Shown one piece after another: positions 51,382 to 62,200 of a DNA stretch of 64,000 nt. A program made the position numbers and the translations under genes. Under the pieces are notes generated by a model. That model was given only the letters and a program-made list of their open reading frames with translations. It was not told where the DNA came from and did no database searches. This DNA is from Pseudomonadales bacterium (GTDB lineage Bacteria; Pseudomonadota; Gammaproteobacteria; Pseudomonadales; Ketobacteraceae), in assembly GCA_002701845.1 (NCBI GenBank), contig NZXG01000021.1, forward strand, positions 1-64,000. Reading direction: 5' to 3'. How positions within the stretch are numbered: the stretch's first letter is position 1; the number at the start of each line of letters is the position of its first letter.

Positions 51382-51496
51382 CGGAACCAACGGGCATTTT
51401 TTAGAGCTAATTTTCATAAAAAGGCCGGTCTTTATATATTGAAACCAGAGCCCGCTGTTTTATATTTAAACTATGTCGGATGGTGGAGGTGTGCGG

Positions 51497-52087
51497 ATGG
51501 CGAACCAGTCTGTGGCCGAGTTTGAGCGGCGCCTGGAGGAGTATTTCCGCGAACGACTGGCAGAGTGCGCGGCGGTGCTGGAGCCCCAGCCCCAGGAGGA
51601 TACCCTGTGGTATATGGGATCAGTGCTGGCCCGGCTGGGGGACAGCCGGCGCCTGTTCAGTTACGAAGGGGGCGAGCTGCAATTGCGACCCCTGGCCCTG
51701 TTGTACAAGGACGCCCACGAAAGTGATGGTCACGAACGCTGCCTGTTGCTGCGGCAACTGGGGGATCAGGCTCTGTTTCTGGGGGCCTTGTTTCCCCAGC
51801 GTTACGCCCGCAAGGGGCTGGAACAGGATTACTTTGTGGGCATGGGCGGCGGTGCCTACGATTACCTGGCGGACCACGCCGCCAGCCATCGTCATGTGTT
51901 CGCCGAACTGGCGGAGCGCTTTGTGGCATTTCTGAGCCTGGTGGCACAGGTTTGTCATCGTCGCATGGAAGCCAGCGTGGATGAGGTGCTGGCCATGTAT
52001 CAACGCTGGCGACACACCGGTGATGAGTACCTGGCGGTGCGGCTGCGGGCGCTGGGTATCAGCCTGGACGCCGGTCAAATGCACTAA
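51497..52087 (+). CDS. Conserved-type hypothetical protein, 196 residues
   Basis: The soluble, largely alpha-helical protein is not recognised. It has an N-terminal coiled-coil-like stretch (VAEFERRLEEYFRERLAE) and several Leu-rich helices. The start is decided by the ribosome site: GGAGG stands 8 bases before the ATG at 51497, while an ATG eight codons upstream lacks one. Its codon use is like the rest of the genome, so it is a resident gene. It is divergent from groESL across a region of about 225 bases that holds the sigma-32-type promoter. Confidence 0.65.
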   Translation: MANQSVAEFERRLEEYFRERLAECAAVLEPQPQEDTLWYMGSVLARLGDSRRLFSYEGGELQLRPLALLYKDAHESDGHERCLLLRQLGDQALFLGALFPQRYARKGLEQDYFVGMGGGAYDYLADHAASHRHVFAELAERFVAFLSLVAQVCHRRMEASVDEVLAMYQRWRHTGDEYLAVRLRALGISLDAGQMH

Positions 52088-52284
52088 GCGCGGCTGGCCG
52101 CTGCTTTCCGTTGCTGCTTGTACCTGCACGCTTGTGTGCGCTTGTAAAAGCTACAAGCTTTTGTCAGTGACGCTGTTTCAGGTGCCGCAGAGCCAATACA
52201 TTTTTCTCATGATTCAACAACTTAAAGGCTGGCCGGATTCTTGCTGAAGAGGGGCATCAAAGCTTTCACGACAGGTACCCTTGC
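52088..52284. other. Intergenic, no gene seen
   Basis: About 200 bases between two plus-strand genes. The sequence is somewhat AT-richer than its flanks, consistent with a promoter region for the DAG-kinase-like gene. No hairpin with a T run or other clear signal was found. Confidence 0.3.
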
Positions 52285-53247
52285 ATGCATGAGACGGTTG
52301 CAATCACCGGGGACAATCGCCAGCACAACGGGCAGACTCCGGCGGACTATGATTTCTATGTGATTCTGAACCGCAGTTCCGGCGCCGGTGATCCCAACGA
52401 GCTGGTGCAGCGAATGCGCGATCATCATCCCGAGCTGCGGGTCACTGAATTCAAGGTGATCTGCCGGGACGATGATCTGGAGCAAGTGATGGCGGACCGC
52501 TTCCGGCGGGCCCGGGAGGAAGGCCGCGCGGTGTTGGTGGGCGGTGGTGACGGCACCATTAATCTGGCGGTGAAGAACGCCTTGAAGTATCAGGTGCCGC
52601 TGGCATTGCTGGCTCAGGGGACCTTTAATTTGTTCGCCCGGCATCACGGCCTCAGTGAAGATCTGCGGGAACAACTGCAGCAGCTGTCCCGGTGTAAATT
52701 ACAGCAGGTGGCGGTGTGCTTTATCAATGGCATGCCATTCACCGCCAGTGCCAATTTTGGCATTTATCCCGCGGTGATTCGCGATCGCGAACGCTATATG
52801 GACAGCGTGGGTACCCGTAACCGGGTGCTGGCGTCGCTGGCGGGACTGATCTCCTTTTTTAAATACTGGCGCCGCATACGATTGCTGGTGCGCGCCGGGG
52901 ATCGGTCGTTCCGGGTCCGGGCGTTAATGGTAATGGTCACCCAAAACCGACCGCAGTTGCGCCAATTCGGGTTCGAACAATCCGCCCAACACATAGACGG
53001 CCGGCTGGCCCTGATCGTGGTAAAACCCCTGCGCTGGTTGGACAAACTACGGCTGCTGCTCAAAGGCAGCTTTGGCCGCCTGAAACGGGACCGTGATGTG
53101 CAAATGCGCCTGTATCATCAGCTCACCCTGCACTCCAGCAGTGACACCGTCAACTGCGCATTGGATGGCGAGTTGATGAGTATTCGCAGCCCCATCACCC
53201 TGGAAGCCAAAGCCAACGCCCTGCCGGTGTTTATTCCCCGGGGTTAA
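52285..53247 (+). CDS. Diacylglycerol kinase family protein
   Basis: This is a cytosolic lipid kinase-like protein with the DAGK catalytic fold. The nucleotide motif GGGDGTINLAVKNAL is near residue 87. It is followed by PLALLAQGTFNLFARHHGL, which corresponds to the PLGTxN block of the family. FYVILNRSSGAGD marks the N-terminus. The length of 320 is typical of YegS/DgkB-like proteins. The lipid substrate cannot be told. It is followed 25 bases later by a phosphoesterase and then an Nramp-like transporter, so the three may form an operon. Confidence 0.85.
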   Translation: MHETVAITGDNRQHNGQTPADYDFYVILNRSSGAGDPNELVQRMRDHHPELRVTEFKVICRDDDLEQVMADRFRRAREEGRAVLVGGGDGTINLAVKNALKYQVPLALLAQGTFNLFARHHGLSEDLREQLQQLSRCKLQQVAVCFINGMPFTASANFGIYPAVIRDRERYMDSVGTRNRVLASLAGLISFFKYWRRIRLLVRAGDRSFRVRALMVMVTQNRPQLRQFGFEQSAQHIDGRLALIVVKPLRWLDKLRLLLKGSFGRLKRDRDVQMRLYHQLTLHSSSDTVNCALDGELMSIRSPITLEAKANALPVFIPRG

Positions 53248-53272
53248 CCTCCGTATTATATTTTCGTCCTTT

Positions 53273-54163
53273 ATGAATGAGGCTTGCACTGTTGTTATGT
53301 CGGCACCCTATTCCATCGTACAAATATCAGATACCCATTTTGGCACTGAGCGCAAACAGGTGATGCGGGCGCTGGAAGCCCGTATCAATGCCATCGAGCC
53401 ACAACTGCTGATCATCAGCGGCGATATTACCCAACGGGCCCGCCCCTATCAGTTTCAGCGCGCCCACGAGTTTCTGCGCCGGCTGCGTTATGGCGCGCTG
53501 CTATGCGTTCCCGGTAACCACGACATCATGCCACTTTATTACCTGCCACTGCGGCTGATGACACCGAATTTACGTTACCACCGGCATATGAAACACTGGG
53601 AACAACGCCATTTTGAGGACCAGGGCGTGCGCATCATCGGTCTGGACAGTTGCAACCCCTGGCACTACAAAAACGGCCGCCTGTCCCAGAACCAACTCAG
53701 TACGGTGCAAAAACAATTGCGGGATACCCCCGATGACTGGCTGAAAATTCTGGTGGCACACCACCCCTTTGACGCCACCCGTCCCCACGATGAAGAGAAC
53801 ATCATGCCCCAGGCGGAAACGGCGTTGGAACACCTGGGCAAAGCCGGTGTTGACCTGGTAATGGGCGGCCACATTCATGTGCAGTTCTGCCGCAGTCTGC
53901 ATCATCGTTATCCCAACCTGAGCCGCACCATGGCGGTGTGCCAGGCCGGCACGGCGTTCTCTTCCCGGGTGCGGGCGGGCCTGCCCAATTCCTTTATGGA
54001 ACTGAAACCCGGTGCACAAAAGCAGGACCTGCTGATCCAGCAATGGGACTTCGTGGAAGGCGAATGCGACTTTGAAGCCACGGCCCGGTTCCAGCCGCTG
54101 CAGCCTGAGGCGCAACAAAGCAACCCCTATGAGGAAGAGGCCGACACTCAGATCATCGAATAA
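53273..54163 (+). CDS. Calcineurin-like metallophosphoesterase
   Basis: All five metal-site motifs of the class are seen: DTHFG, GDITQR, GNHD, AHHP and GGHIH. The arrangement resembles the CpdA/class III cyclic nucleotide phosphodiesterases, though specificity cannot be predicted. The length is 296 from the first ATG. A second ATG eight codons later (MSAPYSIVQISDTHFG) is equally plausible and gives the usual family start. The product has no signal peptide. It lies between the DAG-kinase-like gene and the Nramp-like gene on the same strand. Confidence 0.85.
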   Translation: MNEACTVVMSAPYSIVQISDTHFGTERKQVMRALEARINAIEPQLLIISGDITQRARPYQFQRAHEFLRRLRYGALLCVPGNHDIMPLYYLPLRLMTPNLRYHRHMKHWEQRHFEDQGVRIIGLDSCNPWHYKNGRLSQNQLSTVQKQLRDTPDDWLKILVAHHPFDATRPHDEENIMPQAETALEHLGKAGVDLVMGGHIHVQFCRSLHHRYPNLSRTMAVCQAGTAFSSRVRAGLPNSFMELKPGAQKQDLLIQQWDFVEGECDFEATARFQPLQPEAQQSNPYEEEADTQIIE

Positions 54164-54171
54164 GGAGTTTC

Positions 54172-55608
54172 ATGTCCGCAACCGCTTATCGGCGCCGGAT
54201 ACCGGCGCCGCCCAAAGGACGCGACAAATTAAAATGGTACGGACCAGGCCTGCTGTGGATGCTGTCGGCCGTGGGCACCGGCTCCATCCTGTTCACCCCC
54301 AGAGTGGCGTCCGCTTACCAGTATCAATTGGCCTGGCTGCTGTTATTGGTGGTGTTCTTCATGTGGCTCATGATCCGGGAGATGGCCCGCTACTCCATCG
54401 TCAGCGGCGAGACCATGCTGGAAGGCATGTATCACTTGCCCGGCCCCCGCGGCTGGGCGGTATGGGTGATCTTTGTGCCGCAACTGCTGGCGGCGGCGGT
54501 GGGTATTGCCGGGCTCTCCGCCGTGGTGGGCAGCGCCCTGGGGGCCTTCCTGCCCGGGGGCGCCACCGTTTATGGCATTGTGGTGGTCGTGCTCAGTACC
54601 GCATTCACCGTCAGCGGGCAGTATCTCACCATTGAGAAATTCAGTCGGGTGATGGCGTTGCTGCTGATGCTGATGGTGATCGTTTCCGCGATCACGGTGT
54701 CCCCGGATCTTGCGGCCATCGGCGAGGGGCTGCTGCCGCAGTGGCCGGAGGACCCGGAACTGTATGTCATTCTGCCCTGGGTGGGCACTATCCTGGCCGG
54801 GTCGATGGGTATCGTCTGGTTCGGCTATTGGACCGCCACCCGCGGCTTCGGTGGCGGCCTGTGCAGCCGTGATGCCGACGACGAAATCCCCCAGGATACC
54901 CGGGAGGAACACGCCGCCAGTGAGCTGGGATCGGAGCGGGACGACACCCGCCGGGCCCGGGCCCGGGACTGGATCCGGATCATGACCGGCACCGCCACTT
55001 TGGGCGTAGTGGGCGGTCTGGTGGTGATCTTTGCCTTTATGATTCTGGGGGCCGAGTTGCTGGCGGCCAAGGGTATTATGCCCCAGGGTACGGACGTGGC
55101 AGTGGACCTGGCGCGACTGTTCTCCGAAGTCTGGGGCCCGGCGGGCAAATTCCTGCTGCTGGCGGCCATGATTATCGCCCTGGGCGGCAGCGTCCTGGCC
55201 AACCAGGATGGCTGGGGCCGCAGCTTCGCCGACATCACATTAATTCTGTGTCGCCGCCGTCATACCGATAACGCCCCCTGGCTGGTGCGGCAGATGGAAA
55301 CCCTGGAACGTCATACCGGCTGGACCATTTTCCAGCGCCGGCATTTGAAACGGTTTTACATTGCACTGATCACCGGGATAATCCCGGTGGGCATATTGTT
55401 GGTGTTTTCCGACCCGGTGAAAGTGATGTCCGCCTCCGGCATTATCGCGGCGGCCCACACGCCTTTTATCGTGTTCACCGCACTCTGGGTGAATCGACGG
55501 CGGTTACCGGAAGGGTTGCAGCCTGGTCTGGCCACCACCCTGGCCATGGGGTTGGCGGGTTTGTTTTATCTGGGATTTGCGGTGGTGTATGTGGGACGCC
55601 TGTGGTAA
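54172..55608 (+). CDS. Atypical Nramp-family metal transporter
   Basis: The 478-residue inner-membrane protein has the Nramp-type fold start GPGLLW and eleven or so membrane segments. The TM1 motif that binds metal in true Nramp proteins (Asp-Pro-Gly-Asn) is replaced by SAVGTGSIL, and the TM6 Met-Pro-His motif is not visible. A long charged loop (about residues 236-262, rich in Asp, Glu and Arg) is inserted between membrane segments. It probably transports a cation other than Mn(II) or has another function. AAGGAG lies 7 bases before the ATG. Confidence 0.75.
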   Translation: MSATAYRRRIPAPPKGRDKLKWYGPGLLWMLSAVGTGSILFTPRVASAYQYQLAWLLLLVVFFMWLMIREMARYSIVSGETMLEGMYHLPGPRGWAVWVIFVPQLLAAAVGIAGLSAVVGSALGAFLPGGATVYGIVVVVLSTAFTVSGQYLTIEKFSRVMALLLMLMVIVSAITVSPDLAAIGEGLLPQWPEDPELYVILPWVGTILAGSMGIVWFGYWTATRGFGGGLCSRDADDEIPQDTREEHAASELGSERDDTRRARARDWIRIMTGTATLGVVGGLVVIFAFMILGAELLAAKGIMPQGTDVAVDLARLFSEVWGPAGKFLLLAAMIIALGGSVLANQDGWGRSFADITLILCRRRHTDNAPWLVRQMETLERHTGWTIFQRRHLKRFYIALITGIIPVGILLVFSDPVKVMSASGIIAAAHTPFIVFTALWVNRRRLPEGLQPGLATTLAMGLAGLFYLGFAVVYVGRLW

Positions 55609-55701
55609 CCGCTTGATCAGCCTCTAACGCCTTGTACCTCAACCGCGGCGAGGAGTATGCTCCAGGCCTTTGACTGCTTACCAAGTGCAAAGGAGAACCC
55701 G

Positions 55702-57474
55702 TTGCCGGATTCCACCGCTGTCACCTGGGCCCTGGGCCGGTTGCGCCCCTATCGCCGGGCCATCCTGTTCAGCGTGCTGGGGCTGTTGATCACCGCCAGC
55801 ACCACCCTGTCCATCGGCCAGGGTCTGCGACTGTTGATCGATCAGGGCATTGCCACAGCCTCCACGGCACAGTTGCGGCACTACGTGATGCTGTTCGGGC
55901 TGCTGGTGTTGGTGCTGGCGGCTGGCACTTATTTACGTCATTACTGGGTATCCTGGCTGGGGGAGCGGGTGGTGGCGGACATCCGGCGCCAGGTGTTCGA
56001 TCATCTGTTGCATCTGCATCCAGGTTTTTTCGAGCAGAACCGGGCGCTGGAGATTCAATCCCGCCTCACCACCGATACCACGGTGATTCAGGCGGTGGTG
56101 GGTTCATCGGTGTCCATCGCCCTGCGCAATCTGGTGATGTTTGTGGGGGGGCTCATCTGGCTGTTTATCACCAACACCAAACTTACGTTGATTGTGGTGG
56201 TGGCGGTGCCCCTGGTGGTATCGCCGATCCTGTTGTTCGGGCGCCGGGTCCGGGGACTGTCCCGTGACAGTCAGGACCGGGTGGCGGAGGTGGGTGCCTA
56301 CGTGGGGGAGATACTCGGCAATATCAAAACCGTGCAGGCCTATCATCACGAAGCCAATGACCGTAACGCCTTTAAAGCCCATGTGGAAAACGCGTTTCAG
56401 GTGGCGGTACGCCGCAATGTACAACGGGGGCTGTTGATCACCTCGGTGATTCTGCTGGTGCTGGGGGCGGTGGCGCTGATGCTCTGGGTGGGGGGCCGGG
56501 ATGTGATCCAGGGCCGGATCTCCGGTGGCGAGCTGGCGGCCTTTGTGTTCTACAGTGTGATCGTGGGTTCCGCGGTGGCCTCCATTTCCGAAGTGATCGG
56601 GGAATTACAGCGGGCCGCCGGCGCCACCCAACGGATTTACGAATTACTGCGCTGCGAACCGGACATTCAGGAGCCGGCGGTGCCCGCGCCCCTGCCACAG
56701 CCGCTGCGGGGCCAGATTGATCTGCGGGAGGTGACCTTTTGTTATGCCTCCCGCCCCGATAACCCGGCGCTGGAGGCACTCACCCTGCGGGTACGGGCGG
56801 GGGAGACGCTGGCATTGGTGGGGCCTTCCGGCGCCGGAAAGTCCACCCTGTTTGACCTGCTGTTGCGGTTTTACGATTGCCAAAGCGGGCGGATTGCCGT
56901 GGACGGCATCGATATCAGGACCCTGGCGCTGCGGGATTTGCGGGCCTGCTTTGCCATTGTCACCCAGGCCCCGGTGCTGTTCTACGGCAGCATTCTGGAC
57001 AATATCCGTTACGGCCGCCCGGACGCTTCCCGCCAGGCGGTGGAGGAGGCGGCCAAGGCCGCCCACGCCCATGACTTTATCCAAACCCTGCCCCGCCAGT
57101 ACGACACCCCGGTGGGAGATGCCGGCAGCGGCCTTTCCGGCGGCCAGAAACAGCGCATCGCCATTGCCCGGGCACTGCTGGTGGACGCGCCGATCCTGCT
57201 GCTGGATGAAGCCACCAGCGCCCTGGATGCCCACAGCGAGCAACTGGTACAGCAGGCCCTGGAGCGGTTAATGCAGGGCCGCACCACTCTGGTGATCGCC
57301 CACCGCCTGGCCACGGTGAAAAACGCCGACCGCATTGCGGTACTGAATCAGGGCCGGCTGGAAGCCATCGGTACCCATGAAGAACTGGAGCAGAGCAGTC
57401 CGCTGTATCAACGCCTGCACACATTGCAGTTCAAAACCGGATTCGACGTGCAGGCCAGTGGGGGCATTCCCTGA
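55702..57474 (+). CDS. MsbA-like ABC exporter, fused permease-ATPase
   Basis: This is a half-transporter that should form a homodimer in the inner membrane and export lipids or hydrophobic compounds. Six membrane segments fill about 20-310. The ATPase follows, with Walker A (GPSGAGKST) near residue 374, the signature LSGGQ near 478 and Walker B (ILLLDEATSALD). The C-terminal ATPase motifs are complete. I place the start at TTG 55702 because AAGGAG lies 7 bases upstream. The frame is open 15 codons further. The 590-residue length is normal for this group. Confidence 0.87.
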   Translation: MPDSTAVTWALGRLRPYRRAILFSVLGLLITASTTLSIGQGLRLLIDQGIATASTAQLRHYVMLFGLLVLVLAAGTYLRHYWVSWLGERVVADIRRQVFDHLLHLHPGFFEQNRALEIQSRLTTDTTVIQAVVGSSVSIALRNLVMFVGGLIWLFITNTKLTLIVVVAVPLVVSPILLFGRRVRGLSRDSQDRVAEVGAYVGEILGNIKTVQAYHHEANDRNAFKAHVENAFQVAVRRNVQRGLLITSVILLVLGAVALMLWVGGRDVIQGRISGGELAAFVFYSVIVGSAVASISEVIGELQRAAGATQRIYELLRCEPDIQEPAVPAPLPQPLRGQIDLREVTFCYASRPDNPALEALTLRVRAGETLALVGPSGAGKSTLFDLLLRFYDCQSGRIAVDGIDIRTLALRDLRACFAIVTQAPVLFYGSILDNIRYGRPDASRQAVEEAAKAAHAHDFIQTLPRQYDTPVGDAGSGLSGGQKQRIAIARALLVDAPILLLDEATSALDAHSEQLVQQALERLMQGRTTLVIAHRLATVKNADRIAVLNQGRLEAIGTHEELEQSSPLYQRLHTLQFKTGFDVQASGGIP

Positions 57475-57522
57475 GCGGGCAGGAGCCTGTTAAGCTCAGA
57501 CCCAGCGCAGTGGAGTTATCTC

Positions 57523-59019
57523 ATGCATATTCCGTTTAAACATGCTTATGCCCAGTTACCCGCGGCCAGTTTCGAAAAACTGCCCCCGCGCCCGGTGCGG
57601 GATCCGCAGTTGATTCGCTTCAACTATGCCCTGGCGGCGGAGCTGAATATCGAACTGGAGGACGCGGACCCGGCGCACCTGGCTCAGGTGTTTGCCGGCA
57701 ACCGCCTGCCGGACAATGCCGAGCCCCTGGCCATGGCCTATTGCGGCCACCAGTTCGGTCAGCTCAATCCCCAACTGGGGGACGGCCGGGCCATTCTGCT
57801 GGGGGACGTGATCGATCGTCAGGGCCAGCTGCGGGATATTCAACTCAAGGGCTCCGGTCGCACTCCGTTTTCCCGCGGCGGCGATGGTCGCTGTCCGCTG
57901 GGACCGGCGCTGCGGGAGTATATTCTGTGCGAGGCCATGCATGCCCTGGGGGTCCCCACCACCCGGGCCCTGGCGGTGGTGGCCAGCGGCGAACCGGTGA
58001 TGCGCCGGGAGCCAGAGCCCGGGGCGGTATTTACCCGGGTGGCGGCCAGCCACATCCGGGTGGGCACACTACAGTACTTTGCTCTGAACCAGGATCTGGT
58101 CACCCTGCAGGCACTGGCGGACCACAGCCTGGAGCGCCACTATCCGGAACTGGATCGAACCGCGGAAGATCGCTATGTACAGCTGTTCGCGGCAGTGTGC
58201 GAACGCCAGGCACAACTGATCGCCCGCTGGATGGAGCTGGGCTTTATTCACGGTGTAATGAACACCGACAATATGACGCTAAGCGGCGAAACCATCGATT
58301 ACGGACCCTGTGCGTTTATGGACGTCTACCGGGCCGATCAGGTGTACAGTTCCATCGACCAGTTTGGCCGCTACGCCTATCGCAACCAGCCGGCCATCGG
58401 CCAGTGGAATCTGGCCCGGCTGGCGGAAGCCCTGCTGCCCCTGTTTCCCGGTGACGACGAGCAGCGGGTGGAGCTGGCCATGAATGTGCTGAACCGGTTT
58501 CCCCAATGGCAACAGCAGGCCTGGGAAACCGCCATGGTGAAAAAACTGGGATTCCCGGAGCCAGAGGACGGCGACCGGGATCTGGTGGAAGAGGGGCTGG
58601 TCCTGCTGGAGCAGAGCGGACTGGATTACACCCTGTTCTGGCGCCGACTAAGCCAGCTGACGGAGCCCGGGGCATCCCGGCAGCCGGTGTTGGAGTTATT
58701 GACACTGCCTGGAGCCACTGACTCGAAAACCCAGCAACAAGCGCTGGAGCAGTGGCTGGACCAATGGCAGCAAAACCTGACCCGACGGGAACACCCGGCC
58801 ACCGCCCGCCACCGGATGGAGCGGGCCAGCCCGGCCCTGATTCCCCGGAATCACCGGGTGGCGGAGGCCATCAGCGCCGCAGAGCAGGGGGACTATTCGG
58901 TGTTTGAAACCCTGGTGCAGGCCCTGGCGGACCCCTGGTCCGAGCTGCCCCGCTATCAGCATCTGCAGCACCCACCGGCGCCAGAGGAACGAATCCTGCA
59001 TACTTTTTGTGGCACCTGA
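57523..59019 (+). CDS. selO: Protein adenylyltransferase SelO
   Basis: SelO/YdiU is a pseudokinase-fold enzyme that transfers AMP to Ser, Thr or Tyr of target proteins and protects against oxidative stress. Family blocks are intact: AYCGHQFGQ, LGDGRAILLG, QLKGSGRTPFSRGGDGR, HGVMNTDNM and IDYGPCAFMD. The chain ends FCGT, with Cys at the position where animal SelO has selenocysteine. The length of 498 compares with 478 for E. coli YdiU. GGAG precedes the ATG. Confidence 0.93.
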   Translation: MHIPFKHAYAQLPAASFEKLPPRPVRDPQLIRFNYALAAELNIELEDADPAHLAQVFAGNRLPDNAEPLAMAYCGHQFGQLNPQLGDGRAILLGDVIDRQGQLRDIQLKGSGRTPFSRGGDGRCPLGPALREYILCEAMHALGVPTTRALAVVASGEPVMRREPEPGAVFTRVAASHIRVGTLQYFALNQDLVTLQALADHSLERHYPELDRTAEDRYVQLFAAVCERQAQLIARWMELGFIHGVMNTDNMTLSGETIDYGPCAFMDVYRADQVYSSIDQFGRYAYRNQPAIGQWNLARLAEALLPLFPGDDEQRVELAMNVLNRFPQWQQQAWETAMVKKLGFPEPEDGDRDLVEEGLVLLEQSGLDYTLFWRRLSQLTEPGASRQPVLELLTLPGATDSKTQQQALEQWLDQWQQNLTRREHPATARHRMERASPALIPRNHRVAEAISAAEQGDYSVFETLVQALADPWSELPRYQHLQHPPAPEERILHTFCGT

Positions 59020-59227
59020 GGGAACAGGCAACGCAATCCAACAGGGAAAGTAGACCCAGCTCCCGCCATGTCTGGCCGTGGCAGGTTGACCCAGGTCATA
59101 CTCCGGACCTTTGCCGGGTATCCGCCGGGGACGATCTCTGGTAATCCTTACAACGACGGATCGGATGAATTGATCATTGGTTTGTTGCCAGGTTGCACTT
59201 TTTCGGGGCTAATACAACGGTGTTTCA
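59020..59227. other. Intergenic upstream of the NRPS gene
   Basis: About 210 bases with no gene. The right half is AT-richer, and TAATAC about 20 bases before the NRPS start resembles a -10 element, but no matching -35 at good spacing stands out. Control is unknown. Confidence 0.3.
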
Positions 59228-62200
59228 TTGACCACGACTCATTTTCTCAATGCCGCCGCCGAGACGGCGGGAGTGGATGCCGACAGCGCGCCGCTTACCG
59301 GGGTACAGCAGGGGATGCTGGTATCGGGTCTGGGCTATCCCGCCCAGGGTTTCGAATTCGAGCAGCTGCAGTGGGAAATCCAGGGGCCACTGCAGGTGGA
59401 CTGTCTGGCCAGGGCCTGGGAGCTGGTATACCAGCGGCACGATGCCCTGAACCTGGAAGTGCATTGGCGGGGACGGGAGCTGCCGGAGCAGCGCGTCTCT
59501 CACACCCAACCCAGGCTGGCGCTGGAGGTGGTGGAAGACACCGACCTCCAGCAACGGGCCCATACCCTGAAGGGATTCCTGACCCGGGACCGGCGGCTGG
59601 CGCCGGCGGCGGATCAGCCCCCCCTGTCCCGGCTGACGTTACTGCGCTTTGCCGAGGACGATCATGTGCTGGTATGGTCTTTCCTCCACCTGATACTTGA
59701 TGGCCGCTCCATTGCTCAGGTGCTGGACGAAGTGGCCCAGGCCTACCTGGCCCTGTGCCGTCAGCAAACCCCTGAGCTGCCTCCGGCCTCCAGCTTTCTC
59801 CGCCACGCCCGGCAACGGTACACCCAAACCACGGTGGACCCGGATTTCTGGCGCGACTATCTGCAGGGCTTCCAGCAGCCCAACCCTCTCCCCACCGACC
59901 CCTCTGCCACGGCGGACAGGGAGCAGCGCGGCTATTGTGCCAGCCTGCAATTGCCCGAGGATCTGAGCGGACAACTGCAACAGGCCGCCGCCAATCTGGG
60001 AATCTCCCTGAATAATCTGCTGCAGGGCGCCTGGGCCCAGGTGCTGGCCAACCAGACCAGTGACGACGATCTGGTGTTCGGCAATATCCGCAGCTGCCGG
60101 CACGGCATCCAAGCCACCGCCTGCGGCATGTTTATGAACCTATTGCCGCTGCGGGTGCAACTGCGCCCGGGCGCTACCCCCCGCCAGATACTGGAACAGG
60201 TGCGAGAGGCCCAGCAACAAATGCGAACCCGGGAACTGACCCCGTTACAGGAGATTTCCGGGCTGCTGGATATCAATACGGAATCCCCCCTGTTCGCCAC
60301 CCTGCTGGTGTACGATCGTGATCCGGTTTGGGGCCGGGCCGCGCAGCGTCTGGGGCCGGGCCATCGGTTCGTGCTCCATGAACAACCCCGCTGGCCCGTG
60401 AGTGTCAGTGTCACCGGCACTGACCAGTTGCAGATCCGCCTGATGGTGGATACTGACCGCCTTTCCCCCGGTTATGCCGAGCGCCTGACCCGGCAATTGG
60501 AGCGGGCCCTGGAACTCTATGCCCGCGCGCCGGACACACCACTGACGGCCCTGGACTGGCTGCCGCTCAGCGAACGGGACGCCACCGTCCACAGGCTCAA
60601 CGCCACTACCCGGGATCTTCCCCACCGCACCACCCTGCACGCCCTGGCCCAGGCCAGCGCCCTGGCCAATCCGGCGGCGCCGGCCGTCATCACCGCCCGG
60701 GGCAGCCACAGTTACCGGGAGCTGGACGCCTATGCCAACCGCATTGCCCGTCAGCTACAGCAATGGGGCGTGGTGGCGGGTTCCCGGGTGGCGGTCCGGG
60801 TGGAGCGGGGCTTCGAGCTGGCGGCGGCACTGCTGGGGGCCATGAAAGCCGGCGCCGCCTACGTGCCCCTGGATATGGCCTGGCCCCCGGAACGGGTTCA
60901 GGCCATTGTAACCGCAGTGGAACCGGCGGCGGTGATCACCTGTAGCACCGGCGCGGAAACGCCATTGCTGGCGGGCCGTACCCTGGATCTGCGGCAGGCG
61001 GCCTCCGCTCTCGATGCCCTGCCGGATACCCCGGTGGAAAGCGCGACCACCCCCGACGATCTGGCCTATATCATCTTCACGTCCGGCTCCACCGGCCAGC
61101 CCAAGGGCGTTATGGTGTCCCATGCCGCCGCCGCCAACACCGTTCTGGACTGCAATGAACGCTTTGCGGTAAGTACCTCCGACCGCATTTTCGGTATTTC
61201 CTCCTGTGCCTTTGATCTCTCGGTCTACGATTATTTTGGGGCTTTCGCCGCCGGCGCCGCGGTGGTGATCTGCCCCGCCGCAGCCACCCGGGACCCGGGG
61301 GTCTGGCGGCAGCTGATTGCGGCCCACCGGGTCACCCTGTGGAACTCGGTACCGGCGCTGGCGGAAATGCTGATTGAAGGGCTGACCGGCGCCGCCCCCC
61401 AACTGCAAAGCCTGCGCCTGGTGATGATGAGCGGTGACTGGATTCCCCTGGATTTGCCCAGCCGGCTGCGGGAAACCTTACCCGCCGCGGAGCTGTACAG
61501 CCTGGGGGGCGCCACCGAGGCCGCCATCTGGTCCATCATTCATCCCATTACCACACTTAACCCCCGGCTGCACTCCATCCCCTACGGCCGGCCCATGGCC
61601 AATCAAAGCTGGTACGTACTGGACCCGGAACTGCGCCCCTGCCCCACCCTGGTGGCCGGGGATTTGTACATCGGCGGGGTGGGGCTGGCCCGGGGTTACT
61701 GGCGTGACCCCGAGCGCACCGGCAAGGCCTTTATCCAGCACCCGGAGTTCGGCCCCCTTTATCGTACCGGTGACCGGGGCCGCCATCTGGGGGATGGCAC
61801 CCTGGAGTTTCTGGGCCGGGTGGATAATCAGGTAAAGCTGCACGGTTACCGTATCGAGCTGGGGGAAATCGAATCCCTGGCCAGTCAATTACCCTGGGTG
61901 CAGCGCTGCGTAACCGCGGTCAGGCATGGTGATCGCGGTCAACCCTGGCTGGCGGCCTGGGTGCTGTGTGACGGCGATGGGTTTGACCCTCAGGCCCTGC
62001 TGCAACACTGGCAGGCCCGGCTGCCGGAGTACATGATTCCCCGCACCCTCCAGCCCATCAGTCAGCTACCCCTGAGCGCCAATGGCAAAGTGGATCTGGG
62101 GGCACTGCCGGACCCCGCACCCAATGACCCAACCGGGGCCCCCACGACGACAGTCGACCCGCACCAGTGGCACCCCTGGGAACAGCGGCTGGCCGGCTTA

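Noticed and set aside
59228-60540. Condensation domain considered as a heterocyclisation (Cy) domain because of the Cys-type adenylation domain
   Set aside because: The DxxxxDxxS motif of Cy domains is absent; the site reads HLILDG, that of a condensation domain.
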